DNA from: CAIKZZ01 sp035604595
GTDB taxonomy: Bacteria > Pseudomonadota > Gammaproteobacteria > Steroidobacterales > Steroidobacteraceae
DNA length: 64,000 nucleotides
Assembly: GCA_035604595.1 (NCBI GenBank)
Contig: DATNIE010000001.1
Location: forward strand, 21,523 to 85,522
Reading direction: 5' to 3'
The translations under genes were made by a program, and so were the position numbers. Position 1 is the first letter of the stretch. Each line of letters opens with the position of its first letter. The notes beneath the pieces are model-generated. The model was not told where the DNA came from. It was given only the letters and a program-made list of their open reading frames with translations, and made no database searches. Positions 46,144-53,661 of the stretch are shown here, in pieces.

Positions 46144-46629
46144 TCAGGTCGGCTCCGGGCCTGCCGTCACTTCTATCGACACGCCGATATTGAGGTCCGC
46201 GAGAGACCGCAGCAAAGCCGGCGGCAGCTCGATACCCCAGCGCTCGCTTGCATTCAAGGTCACCGCAAGCTCGCAGGTTCCGCCTTCAGTCTTTAGGCGC
46301 GCGAAGAAGGCTTTGTGCGGATTGAGCATTCGAACCTGACCGAGCAGGAATGCCTCCAGAGGGAGCCCGCGCGACAGTAGCCAGGATGAACTTCCGGCTG
46401 CGGCCGGATCGGCCGGCCGAGAGCCCTGCGAGCGAAGCCACATGGTTTCGCCGAGGTCCGCCAGCCAGTAGCTATCCGGATGCGACCCGCGCCCGCTCTC
46501 GCTACCGTCCGCCTCGCGGGCGGACCCGGCTGTCCATGCGTGCACGGGGCTCAAGCCGAGCGTTCGCGTGACCTCTGCCGGGTCGATGAATGGGTGTCGC
46601 ACGCGCAGAAACGCTGTGTACGTGTTCAT
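46144..46629 (-). CDS. DUF4279 domain protein
   Basis: The 161-residue protein begins YTAFLRVRHPFIDPAEVTRTLGLSPVHAWTAG, the usual DUF4279 opening, and ends LNASERWGIELPPALLRSLADLNIGVSIEV. Members occur singly or near contact-toxin systems and may be immunity proteins; no toxin gene is seen here. Upstream, TGTAAT on the minus strand (46716-46721) in an AT-rich patch could be its -10 box. Confidence 0.75.
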   Translation of the reverse strand: MNTYTAFLRVRHPFIDPAEVTRTLGLSPVHAWTAGSAREADGSESGRGSHPDSYWLADLGETMWLRSQGSRPADPAAAGSSSWLLSRGLPLEAFLLGQVRMLNPHKAFFARLKTEGGTCELAVTLNASERWGIELPPALLRSLADLNIGVSIEVTAGPEPT

Positions 46630-47149
46630 GGTTGCATCTGATGGTCAGGTCGAGCGAGCGCGAGGCATGGCCAGATCCGGTGGACTTCAACGTTCAGCGC
46701 CGATCACGACACCTAATTACACATAAAAAGCACTGATCGCACTGCTTTCGCGCGACGGTCGGGGACTGCGTGGGCGTAAGTGACAGATCTCATTGAGTTT
46801 AATGAAATCTCTCTGGCGCCATCGCAGCGAGGTCCGGCGTTTTGTGACTGCTGGCCCAGTGCCCTGTGCGTGGCGCCGGCCTCTGGTAGCGTCCAGCGGC
46901 TGCGCCGCGGGGCGTCTGGGGGTTGCGGCAGACCGGTCCGGAGCAGGCCAGATCCCGTCATTGCGCGGTACCCGCGGCCCACGTGTCCGCTGGCCGCAGT
47001 CAGCCGCCAACCGTGAGCGGCTGGTGTCGGGGGCCGGCCAGTGGTCGGCCGTTCGTCGGGCGAATCCTTTGAACCGTGTCAAAGGGGTGATGATCGGGTC
47101 TGGCGGCGACACGCGTTCGCGCGATGACTCTCCGCGACGCGACTCGAGC
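46630..47149. other. 520-base gap with an AT-rich patch and no supported gene
   Basis: Between the DUF4279 and carboxylesterase genes no frame looks protein-like. The bases from 46712 to 46732 are unusually AT-rich for this chromosome and probably serve the DUF4279 promoter. A second lower-GC stretch (46780-46810, around CATTGAGTTTAATGAAAT) interrupts the high-GC background. The frames here have odd composition, so the gap may hold remnants of transferred DNA, but no terminal repeats or transposase motifs are visible. Confidence 0.4.
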
Positions 47150-48724
47150 ATGCAGATGGGCAAGCGATGGCGATTCGCCGGTGTGGTAGTGGCTGCTGTG
47201 GTGGCGGCCGGTGGCGCTGCAGCGCAGGAGGTCGTGACGGAGTCCGGCGCGATCTCAGGAGTACCGGACCACGGCTTGAGCGTCTACGAAGGCGTGCCGT
47301 TCGCCGCCCCGCCGATCGGCGAATTGCGTTGGCGGCCCCCCGCACCTGTCGCACCCTGGACTGGCACGCGGACGGCGAGTGCGTTTGCTGCGGCGTGCAT
47401 GCAGGAAGGCGTGTCGATGCCGGGCGAGACACCGCCGGCGGTGAGCGAGGATTGCCTGTACCTCAATATCTGGGCGCCGGCGAGACGCGTGCCCGGGCTT
47501 CTACCGGTCATCGTCTGGATTTACGGCGGTGGCTACAGAAACGGATCTGCGTCGATGCCCTTGTACTGGGGCGACCGCCTCGCGCGCAAAGGCGTGATCG
47601 TCGTCACCATCGCCTACCGACTCGGACCGCTTGGCTTTCTTGCGCATCCGGAGCTGACGCGCGAGTCGCCCCACCGGTCGTCCGGGAATTATGGACTGAT
47701 GGACCAGATCGCAGCGCTGGAGTGGGTGCACCGAAACATAGCTGCCTTTGGCGGCGACCCGACACGCGTGACGATCGCCGGCCAGTCCTCCGGCGCGATC
47801 TCGGTCAGTGTGCTGATGGCCTCACCGCGGGCGAAGGGCTTGTTCCAGCGCGCCATCGGAGAGAGCGGCGGACTGTTTGAACCGCTCCAGCTGGCACCAC
47901 GCTACCTGCTCGCCAATGCCGAACGGGACGGGGAGAAGTATGCCGCTTCCTTAGGCGTGGGCTCACTGCAGGAGCTGCGCCGGTTACCCGCGACGCGGCT
48001 GCTCGGCGGTGGCGATGCAGGTGGCGTGACCCACCCGGTGATCGAGCCCTACTTACTCCCCATCACGCCCTACGAGGCATTCGTTTCCGGGCAGCAAAAC
48101 GACGTACCGCTGCTCATCGGTTCGAACGCCGAGGAAGCGCGTGCGCTGACGGATGTCACTAACGTCAAGGCCTCCACGTTCGAAGCCGACGTCGAGCGCA
48201 GCTTCGGTCCGCTGCCGCCTCCGATTGTTGCCGCGTATCCCCATGCGACCGACGAGCAGGCGCGGCGGGCGCGACTCGACCTTGAGCGCGACCTTCGCTT
48301 TGGCTGGGACATGTGGACCTGGGCGCGGCTGCAAGCCAGAAGCAAGCGGAATCCGGTCTATTACTACTCGTTCAGACAGCGGCCGCCGTTTCCGGTCGGT
48401 TCGGTGTACGAGGGATGGGGCGCGAGCCACTTCGCCGAGCTGTGGTATGTCTTTGACCATCTCAACCAGGCACCGTGGTACTGGAGCCCGGCAGACCGGA
48501 AGCTGGCGAAGGTGATGTCCAGCTACTGGGTCAATTTCGCGACTTCAGGCAATCCGAACGCTCAGGGCGTACCCCAGTGGCCGGCGTTCACGAGCACCGA
48601 CAGCAAGGTTTTGTATCTCGGCGATCCGATCACCGTGGATGGGGTGGCAAACATCAATAGCCTGAGCGTCTTGGATGCCATCTACGCGACGGTGCGTGGC
48701 ACACCCTCTGGCGCAAAACAGTAG
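47150..48724 (+). CDS. secreted type B carboxylesterase
   Basis: This 524-residue esterase/lipase has a signal peptide (FAGVVVAAVVAAGGAAAQ) and the cholinesterase-type fold: YEGVPFAAPPIGELRWRPP, EDCLYLNIWAPA, the oxyanion segment IYGGGYRNGSA, the nucleophile in IAGQSSGAISV, an acid in GSNAEEARAL and the catalytic-His region GASHFAELWYVF. It probably hydrolyses esters in the periplasm or outside. Starts at 47150 or 47156 are equivalent; a longer frame from 47090 has an AGGGG site. Confidence 0.88.
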   Translation: MQMGKRWRFAGVVVAAVVAAGGAAAQEVVTESGAISGVPDHGLSVYEGVPFAAPPIGELRWRPPAPVAPWTGTRTASAFAAACMQEGVSMPGETPPAVSEDCLYLNIWAPARRVPGLLPVIVWIYGGGYRNGSASMPLYWGDRLARKGVIVVTIAYRLGPLGFLAHPELTRESPHRSSGNYGLMDQIAALEWVHRNIAAFGGDPTRVTIAGQSSGAISVSVLMASPRAKGLFQRAIGESGGLFEPLQLAPRYLLANAERDGEKYAASLGVGSLQELRRLPATRLLGGGDAGGVTHPVIEPYLLPITPYEAFVSGQQNDVPLLIGSNAEEARALTDVTNVKASTFEADVERSFGPLPPPIVAAYPHATDEQARRARLDLERDLRFGWDMWTWARLQARSKRNPVYYYSFRQRPPFPVGSVYEGWGASHFAELWYVFDHLNQAPWYWSPADRKLAKVMSSYWVNFATSGNPNAQGVPQWPAFTSTDSKVLYLGDPITVDGVANINSLSVLDAIYATVRGTPSGAKQ

Positions 48725-48858
48725 CAATTCGCGAGGCGCGCCCTGAGCACGGTCAGACGTGCCCCGCTGACTGCGCTCAGTCCCCAGCTTCTAATCCGGA
48801 TAGGTCGATGGCGTCGTCGACCGCTGCGTCGGCCTGACCCGCGACTCACCAGTTGTAT

Positions 48859-49425
48859 CTATGCCAGACCCGTCGCGCCAATCGAGCGAAGTCGCCGCGT
48901 GAGCGCCGCGCGCGATATCAGACCGCGCACGAGGGCGGGAGCGTTCCCATCCATCTCGACGACAAGCACATGGGTCAGCCCTGTACCCTGAAACATCTCA
49001 TAGAGCTCGGCCACGGTCATGGACCGGAGCGAGTCGTAGTCAAGCAGCGACAGATCATCCCAGGGCGTCATGACGCGGCTGACATGAATGTCCGGGCGGC
49101 GAGAGTGCTTCGATGCTTGCAGGAATCGCAAGGCGCGTGGGCCCTCTATATCGTAGGACGTGACCAGGCCCGCGATCTCGCGCTCCCCTGATTCGCTGTC
49201 CTCGCGCGTCGCGAGCAACGCGCGCACACCGAATCGGGCCATGTCTGCCAGCGCATCATCGATCGGCAGTTCCGAGTCGACCGTTAACGGATAATCGCTC
49301 GCGAAATCGGTGAGAACTCGAACTGCCAGGTCGCTCGGTGCCAAGTCCGGCTCGCTGCCGTCGGCTCGCACCGCGAGTGCACCCGTCGGCCGATTCCTAG
49401 ACGCAACCAGTAATGTATTCTGCAC
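48859..49425 (-). CDS. CBS-pair protein
   Basis: The 188-residue product has two CBS motifs: SELPIDDALADMARFGVRALLATR with REIAGLVTSYDIEG, then VSRVMTPWDDLSLLDYDSLRSMTVAELYEMFQGTGLTHVLVVEMDG with LVRGLISRAALTRRL. Such stand-alone pairs bind adenine nucleotides and sense energy or stress. GTG 49425 has GGGAG at a good distance. It lies divergently beside the phased repeat array. The esterase gene is convergent with it. Confidence 0.85.
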   Translation of the reverse strand: MQNTLLVASRNRPTGALAVRADGSEPDLAPSDLAVRVLTDFASDYPLTVDSELPIDDALADMARFGVRALLATREDSESGEREIAGLVTSYDIEGPRALRFLQASKHSRRPDIHVSRVMTPWDDLSLLDYDSLRSMTVAELYEMFQGTGLTHVLVVEMDGNAPALVRGLISRAALTRRLRSIGATGLA

Positions 49426-49561
49426 GGCACAATCTCCCGTTGCCCTGTTCACACGCTGATGCGGTGCTCATGCGCGTAGACCACGCGGTCCGCGGTCGAG
49501 TTCCTCAGGCGCGTTTGCATCACTGCAACGCGCATCCGCTGGGCCCGCGGTGCGCGGCGCT

Positions 49562-49620
49562 GTGACTTTCGTCACTAGCAGCGAGTGACTTTCGTCATCT
49601 CCGATTCGTGACTTTTGGCA
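49562..49620. repeat. three 13-bp repeats with a 23-bp period
   Basis: GTGACTTTCGTCA occurs at 49562-49574 and 49585-49597, and as GTGACTTTTGGCA at 49608-49620. Starts are exactly 23 bases apart, about two helical turns, so proteins bound there would lie on one face of the DNA. The first copy with its next base is an inverted repeat GTGAC-TTTC-GTCAC. Relative to the TAGACT box at 49645-49650 they would sit near -89, -66 and -43, typical for an activator. Confidence 0.65.
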
Positions 49621-49644
49621 GCTAACCTCATCGCCGCGCCGGTC

Positions 49645-49650
49645 TAGACT
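49645..49650 (+). promoter_or_regulatory. -10-like TAGACT downstream of the repeat array
   Basis: TAGACT fits four of six consensus positions, and there is no -35 match 17 bases before it, as expected of an activator-dependent promoter. Transcription would begin near 49657 toward the BON lipoprotein gene at 50182, with a leader of about 500 bases holding two tiny open frames. Confidence 0.35.
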
Positions 49651-49819
49651 GCACGTGGCGCTGGGCGCGCGACCATCCGACCCGGCCTTGCTTGCGGCAC
49701 GTTGCTGCGCTGACGATCGACATCGCCGTAAGGACCTCCGTGGCGCGGTTGTCACCGTGACAGCCCGCAATCGCCATGCCCCGGAGTTCTGCTGTTTCTC
49801 TGACGAAGGGGATTGTTCG

Positions 49820-50011
49820 ATGACAAAGCTACGATCGGTTGTCGCCGCGCTGTGTCCGGTGTTCGCGGCCGAATGCACGGATCTCAAGCCGGTGCGGGCG
49901 CAGATCGACGGCCGCAAGCCGCGGATAAGCACGCGGTCGTCAGCGCAGGCCAACATCGGCGCTGACGGCGCCGCCCCCGTGTCTCGACTTGCGCGGACAC
50001 CGGGCCGGTGA
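49820..50011 (+). CDS. short open frame of uncertain reality (63 aa)
   Basis: MTKLRSVVAALCPVFAAECTD opens a 63-residue frame after a GGGGATT ribosome-site-like stretch. The first half could be a short hydrophobic segment; the rest is arginine-rich and looks non-coding. Its stop overlaps the next tiny frame as GTGA, the coupling seen throughout this chromosome, and that is the only reason to list it. No family recognised. Confidence 0.2.
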   Translation: MTKLRSVVAALCPVFAAECTDLKPVRAQIDGRKPRISTRSSAQANIGADGAAPVSRLARTPGR

Positions 50012-50133
50012 GTGCAGGAAAGGCCAGCGGGCAGTGGCACGATGCGGCGATCGCGACATTGGAGTCGGTGTTCGATCGGTGGTGGCGTCGTCGCGAGTTC
50101 GGCGACCGCTCGACCGCGGAACAGCTCGCCTGA
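50008..50133 (+). CDS. short open frame of uncertain reality (41 aa)
   Basis: The frame starts GTG at 50008, overlapping the previous stop by four bases, and encodes a helix-like acidic/basic peptide with QWHDAAIATLESVFDRWW and a basic RRREFGDRSTAEQLA tail. It ends 48 bases before the BON lipoprotein gene. Composition is more protein-like than the preceding frame, but length leaves it unproven. Confidence 0.3.
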   Translation: MSAGKASGQWHDAAIATLESVFDRWWRRREFGDRSTAEQLA

Positions 50134-50181
50134 GCGCACATGTCAGCAATCGACCATCAAAGGACTGCGAAGGAGACGGAC

Positions 50182-50514
50182 ATGAGCACGCCCAAACAAC
50201 TGTATGCGTCGGCTTTAGCCGTATTCCTGACTGGTGCTCTTCCGGGATGCGCGTCGTACGCCTCATACGCGACCTGCGGATCCGGCCCGTGCAGCGGTGA
50301 TGCGAAGATCACAGCCGACGTGCAGGCGCGGCTCGGTCAATACCCGGCGCTCGAGCCTCCCGATATGATCCACGTGCAGACGCTGAATCACGTGGTGTAC
50401 CTGAGCGGTCTGGTCGATACGCCGCTGGAGCGCCAGATGGCGGAATCGGTCGCCCGAGGAGCCGCGGACGTGACCCGGGTCGTCAGCTCAATTGCTGTGA
50501 ACAACAAGGGCTGA
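50182..50514 (+). CDS. BON-domain lipoprotein
   Basis: This 110-residue protein has a lipoprotein signal (ALAVFLTGALPGC, lipobox LPGC) and a single BON domain: DAKITADVQARLGQYPALEPPDMIHVQTLNHVVYLSGLVDTPLERQMAESVARGAADVTRVVSSI. BON domains bind phospholipid membranes and mark osmotic/stress proteins such as OsmY. It should sit in the outer-membrane inner leaflet. A GGAG site lies six bases before the ATG. It may be expressed from the repeat-controlled promoter. Confidence 0.88.
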   Translation: MSTPKQLYASALAVFLTGALPGCASYASYATCGSGPCSGDAKITADVQARLGQYPALEPPDMIHVQTLNHVVYLSGLVDTPLERQMAESVARGAADVTRVVSSIAVNNKG

Positions 50515-50645
50515 TCGAAAGAGACGCCTGCTGGCGCTCGCGCACGTCCGGCAACCCGGACAAGGCGACGGGCGCAAAGCGCGCAGCGTCCTGTTACCCG
50601 TGGGGTCGCCGCGCCGGACGATCCGCCGTGGCGGGCGCCAGGGCC

Positions 50646-51482
50646 CTAAAAGCCGATGCGTGCGAATGCCTGCGGGCCGATCGACCTCAGCCCGAAGCTC
50701 CCGCTGTTGGCGGACGTCACCCAGTCGACGCTGACGTCGTAGCCGGCGTAGCCGATCCCGAACGTGACGTTGGGGTTCAGCCGGTACAGCACGCTTGCGT
50801 CGAACGCCTTGAACGTGCCGGAAGCGTTGCTGAGATCGACCTTCAGATACTGCGCCCGGGCCTCGGCATAGAAGCGGCTGCTGATTCGGACCGTGCCATC
50901 CAGACCGGCCAGCGGTGCGGGACCAGAGCGGCTGTCGTCTTCGGTGCGCAGCCGCGCCGGGATCGTGGCCATCGCGTCGAAGCTGATCACATCAAAACCG
51001 AGCGAGGCGCCAAACTCGACGCGTTCTGTCCTGACGAACGAATACGTATAGTTGACGGACAGCAGGCGCACCTGCAGCTGGCTGGCGACGGTGTCGTTGA
51101 CGTTGTAGGTCGTGTCACCGAAATCCAGCGTCCGCGCAAGGACCGTCGTCGCCCGGCGATCGAGTGGCAGGAAGTACGTTGCGACCCGAATCCGGTGACG
51201 CTCGCGCATCCGGAACATGATCTCGCCAAGACCCGTCAGCTTGTGATCCGGCAGACCGAGATCGTTTTCGGCGTTGATGCCAGTTCCCGGCGTGCCGGCG
51301 CTCGAGTCGAGCCGGATACCGGTCTGATTCGACGTCTGGATGAACCCCGCCTGCAGCGTAAAGCGGTCGTTCAGCAGATTGTCCGGTTCCGCGTCGGGGG
51401 GTCTTGCGAGCGCAGCGCTGCTGGTGAACAGGATTGCGACAGCGACGCAGCGACGGAACTGGCACGCAGGAGTCTTGGGCAC
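50646..51482 (-). CDS. outer-membrane beta-barrel protein
   Basis: The 278-residue protein begins with a signal peptide (CVAVAILFTSSAALA) and continues as amphipathic strands (RFTLQAGFIQTSN, LQVRLLSVNYTYSF, RFYAEARAQYLKVDL, VTFGIGYAGYDVSVDW) ending in QAFARIGF, whose terminal Phe is the barrel-assembly signal. No channel or enzyme motif is seen, so the role is unknown. GTG 51482 with GAGG upstream. Confidence 0.82.
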   Translation of the reverse strand: MPKTPACQFRRCVAVAILFTSSAALARPPDAEPDNLLNDRFTLQAGFIQTSNQTGIRLDSSAGTPGTGINAENDLGLPDHKLTGLGEIMFRMRERHRIRVATYFLPLDRRATTVLARTLDFGDTTYNVNDTVASQLQVRLLSVNYTYSFVRTERVEFGASLGFDVISFDAMATIPARLRTEDDSRSGPAPLAGLDGTVRISSRFYAEARAQYLKVDLSNASGTFKAFDASVLYRLNPNVTFGIGYAGYDVSVDWVTSANSGSFGLRSIGPQAFARIGF

Positions 51483-51635
51483 GGGCGCCTCATACCGGGA
51501 TGGCAGGCCCCCGAGTTAACGGAGATCGGCGCACAAACTCAAGTCACTGTCGGCCGCGCGCGACACTCACAACGGGTCGACCAATCGAAACCGTGACCCG
51601 CGACCGGCTTTTGGGCCGCTGCCGCGACCGCGCCG

Positions 51636-52151
51636 TCAGCGGGTCGGTGGTTTGCTGCGCTCGCGGGCTCGCTGCCGGGCGTTCTTGCGCTGCTCCGGCG
51701 TCATCTGTCGCCAGCGGTTGCGCAGTCCCTCGCGCTGTTCGGGGGACATTTTCCGGAAGCGCTGGTAGTTGTCACGCACGCGTGCCTGTTCGTCGGGCGG
51801 CAGACGCTGGAACTGCCGATACCGCTCGCGAATCTGCTGGCGCTGCTCCGGCGGCAGTGCCTGCCAGCGGGCGAACCGATCCTGCGCCTGGCCGCGCTGC
51901 TCGGGCGTCATGCCGAGCCAGCGCTGGCTGCCGCGGGCGAGTGCCGCCTGGCGCTCCGGCGGCAGCTGGCCCCACTGGCCCTGGAACTTCTTCAGGATGC
52001 CCTGCTGCTGCGGATTGAGCTGTGACCACTGGACACCCTGGGCGGGCTGCTCCTGCGCCCGCGCCGGAACGGCTGCGACCGACAGCAGCAGCGCGGCGAT
52101 CACGGTAACCACCGTGGCATGAGTCCGCCGGATCAGAATCGCGGGCTTCAT
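51636..52151 (-). CDS. DUF3106 periplasmic repeat protein
   Basis: After a signal peptide (TVIAALLLSVAAVPARA) the 171-residue protein consists of five consecutive 18-residue repeats with the theme W-x-x-L-P/T-P-E-Q-R-x-x-x-x-x-R-x-x (for example RWQALPPEQRQQIRERYR), then a basic tail. It should form a helical, glutamine/arginine-rich rod. The MTPEQR theme recalls the LTxxQ motif of Spy/CpxP-type periplasmic chaperones, a resemblance only. It is the last gene of the ECF-sigma operon and overlaps the upstream gene by ATGA. Confidence 0.85.
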   Translation of the reverse strand: MKPAILIRRTHATVVTVIAALLLSVAAVPARAQEQPAQGVQWSQLNPQQQGILKKFQGQWGQLPPERQAALARGSQRWLGMTPEQRGQAQDRFARWQALPPEQRQQIRERYRQFQRLPPDEQARVRDNYQRFRKMSPEQREGLRNRWRQMTPEQRKNARQRARERSKPPTR

Positions 52152-52372
52152 GTCTTTCCGGTCCCGCGCTGTGGCGCGGGCTTCGCGTCGTCGGGCTTCC
52201 CGTCGTCTCGCTTCACGAGGTAATCCTGAAGATCCGGATCAATATCGTCGCCGCTGCCCAGAAACTCCAGCAAATCGCTGTCGGGCCGCGTCGGCTTCGG
52301 GTCCGCCGCGTGCGCGCCGATCGGCAGGAGCAGCGATCCGAGTCCGATCAGCATGATTCGCAGCCGCGCCAT
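52148..52372 (-). CDS. small secreted acidic protein (74 aa)
   Basis: It has a signal peptide (LRIMLIGLGSLLLPIGAHA) followed by an acidic stretch DSDLLEFLGSGDDIDPDLQDYL and a charged tail. The frame extends 39 codons upstream, but the ATG at 52372 gives the signal peptide. It overlaps the DUF3106 gene by four bases and follows the DUF3619 gene after 16 bases. Family unknown; co-conservation with sigma/DUF3619/DUF3106 genes would support a shared role. Confidence 0.72.
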   Translation of the reverse strand: MARLRIMLIGLGSLLLPIGAHAADPKPTRPDSDLLEFLGSGDDIDPDLQDYLVKRDDGKPDDAKPAPQRGTGKT

Positions 52373-52388
52373 TGACGATGCCCGCCGC

Positions 52389-52793
52389 TCAACCGGCGCC
52401 GCCGTTCTGGTCGGTGCCCGCCCACTCGTAGAAATCGGGATCGTCCGCATACAGATCCGGACCTTCGTTGGACGCGAGTATCTCGCCATCCTCGTCGATC
52501 AGAGTTGCCTCGGCAACGAGCGTCGCCGGGCCGCCGACCGGCTGGCCGATCCATACCGCGACCGCAAGCACCGCGGCCGCGGCCAGCACTCCGGCCGGCA
52601 GCCACGCGCCCGGTACCCGAAGGCGCGGCTTGCCCGTTCGCTTCTCTAACTCCGCCAGCGCGGCATAGCGCGCTGCCGTCAGGCGCGACCGCACGCGGCC
52701 TTCGAGCGCATCAGCGCTGTCGCGCAACAACTTGGTCGTCCGGCGCTCAAAGTCAGCGTCAGATTCAGTCACGTTCGGCTGTTCGTTGTTCAT
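52389..52793 (-). CDS. DUF3619-like single-pass membrane protein, putative anti-sigma factor
   Basis: The 134-residue product has a cytoplasmic acidic/basic N-terminus (FERRTTKLLRDSADALEGRVRSRLTAARYAAL), one transmembrane helix (WLPAGVLAAAAVLAVAVWIG, about residues 64-83) and a short acidic periplasmic end (DDPDFYEWAG). Position right after an ECF sigma gene, overlapping by four bases, and the topology fit an anti-sigma regulator. No zinc-anti-sigma HxxxCxxC motif is present, so the mechanism would differ. Confidence 0.75.
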   Translation of the reverse strand: MNNEQPNVTESDADFERRTTKLLRDSADALEGRVRSRLTAARYAALAELEKRTGKPRLRVPGAWLPAGVLAAAAVLAVAVWIGQPVGGPATLVAEATLIDEDGEILASNEGPDLYADDPDFYEWAGTDQNGGAG

Positions 52794-53380
52794 GGCCGGT
52801 GTTCACCTAGCTGCTCGCGCAGCGCTTGCAGCGCCCGAAAATAATGTGTCTTGACACTGCCCTCGGAGCAGCCCATCGCGGCGGCGGTCTCCGCAACGTC
52901 GAGTCCCTCGAGGCTCCGCAGCAGGAACGCCTGCTGCTGCCTGGCCGGGAGGCGTGCGATCGCCGCATCGAGCGCCGTCATCGCCTGGTCGTGCTCCAGA
53001 TGCGTCGCCGGCGTCGGCTCGTCCGCGGCCGCATTCTCGATCGGATCCGGCGCCTCGTCTTCCTCCTCGCGCGTGCCGCCAGTCCACCATGCGATGACCC
53101 GCGAGCGCGTCCGCCGTCGCCGCTGCCAGTCGTGGATGCGATTCTGCAGGATGCGGTGAAACAGCGGCTTCCACTCCTCGCTCGGCCGCGTGCCGTAGTT
53201 CTGCGCCAGCTGGATCATCGCTTCCTGGACCACGTCGAGCGCATCGTCCGCGTTGCGCAGCGCAATCTCCGCAATTCGGAACGCGCGTCGTTCCACATCC
53301 TTCAGGAATCGCTCGAGTTCACGCGCCGCGTCCAGATCGCTCTCCCGTGCGCACGGCCGGGATCGCCCGGCGAGGCTCAT
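52790..53380 (-). CDS. ECF-type RNA polymerase sigma factor
   Basis: The protein has sigma region 2 (AFRIAEIALRNADDALDVVQEAMIQLAQNYG, then WKPLFHRILQNRIHDWQRRR) and region 4 (LARLPARQQQAFLLRSLEGLDVAETAAAMGCSEGSVKTHYFRALQALREQL, read with small variation), the two-domain plan of extracytoplasmic-function sigmas. The start is uncertain: ATG 53380 is chosen, while 53416 or 53464 would lengthen it. A perfect TATAAT on the minus strand (53623-53628) lies upstream. It heads a four-gene operon. Confidence 0.85.
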   Translation of the reverse strand: MSLAGRSRPCARESDLDAARELERFLKDVERRAFRIAEIALRNADDALDVVQEAMIQLAQNYGTRPSEEWKPLFHRILQNRIHDWQRRRRTRSRVIAWWTGGTREEEDEAPDPIENAAADEPTPATHLEHDQAMTALDAAIARLPARQQQAFLLRSLEGLDVAETAAAMGCSEGSVKTHYFRALQALREQLGEHRP

Positions 53381-53610
53381 CAATGTTTCGCGCGGCAGGG
53401 TAGCAGAGCAATTCATTCGACCGCCCATCGAAACTGCCGAGGGATCCCGGCCGTCCAGAGTCATGGAAAACGACCGCGCTGGTGGCCGCGCGTCCTGATC
53501 GGTATAACGTCCGCACGCCGGCACCGTTGACCGCGCCGGCGCACGATCGGCGCCTTGCGGCCCTGGTGGGGCGTCGCTGCAGCGGGGCCGGCGTCCGCGC
53601 CGCATGCCGC

Positions 53611-53640
53611 CATAATGAATTGATTATATTGGATAAATCC
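53611..53640. promoter_or_regulatory. AT-rich divergent promoter island between the sigma operon and priA
   Basis: In an otherwise high-GC region this 30-base patch holds TATAAT on the minus strand (53623-53628) and TATATT on the plus strand (53625-53630), which overlap, plus CATAAT at 53611-53616. Thus the sigma and priA promoters would share bases and compete. No good -35 boxes were found for either. The plus promoter would start about 25 bases before the priA GTG. Confidence 0.5.
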
Positions 53641-53661
53641 GCAAAACTGCCGCGCGGGGCC

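Noticed and set aside
46717..47163. 148-codon minus-strand frame upstream of the carboxylesterase
   Set aside because: Composition is Arg/Pro-rich, no ribosome site, and no family pattern; it overlaps the esterase promoter region.
49468..50139. 223-codon minus-strand frame through the repeat array
   Set aside because: Low-complexity Arg/Ser-rich product running across the repeats and the opposite-strand signals; no start site.
53616..53636. TTGAT near 53620 as half of an FNR box
   Set aside because: The second half reads TTGGA rather than ATCAA, so the palindrome is absent; the AT-rich patch is better explained by promoters.
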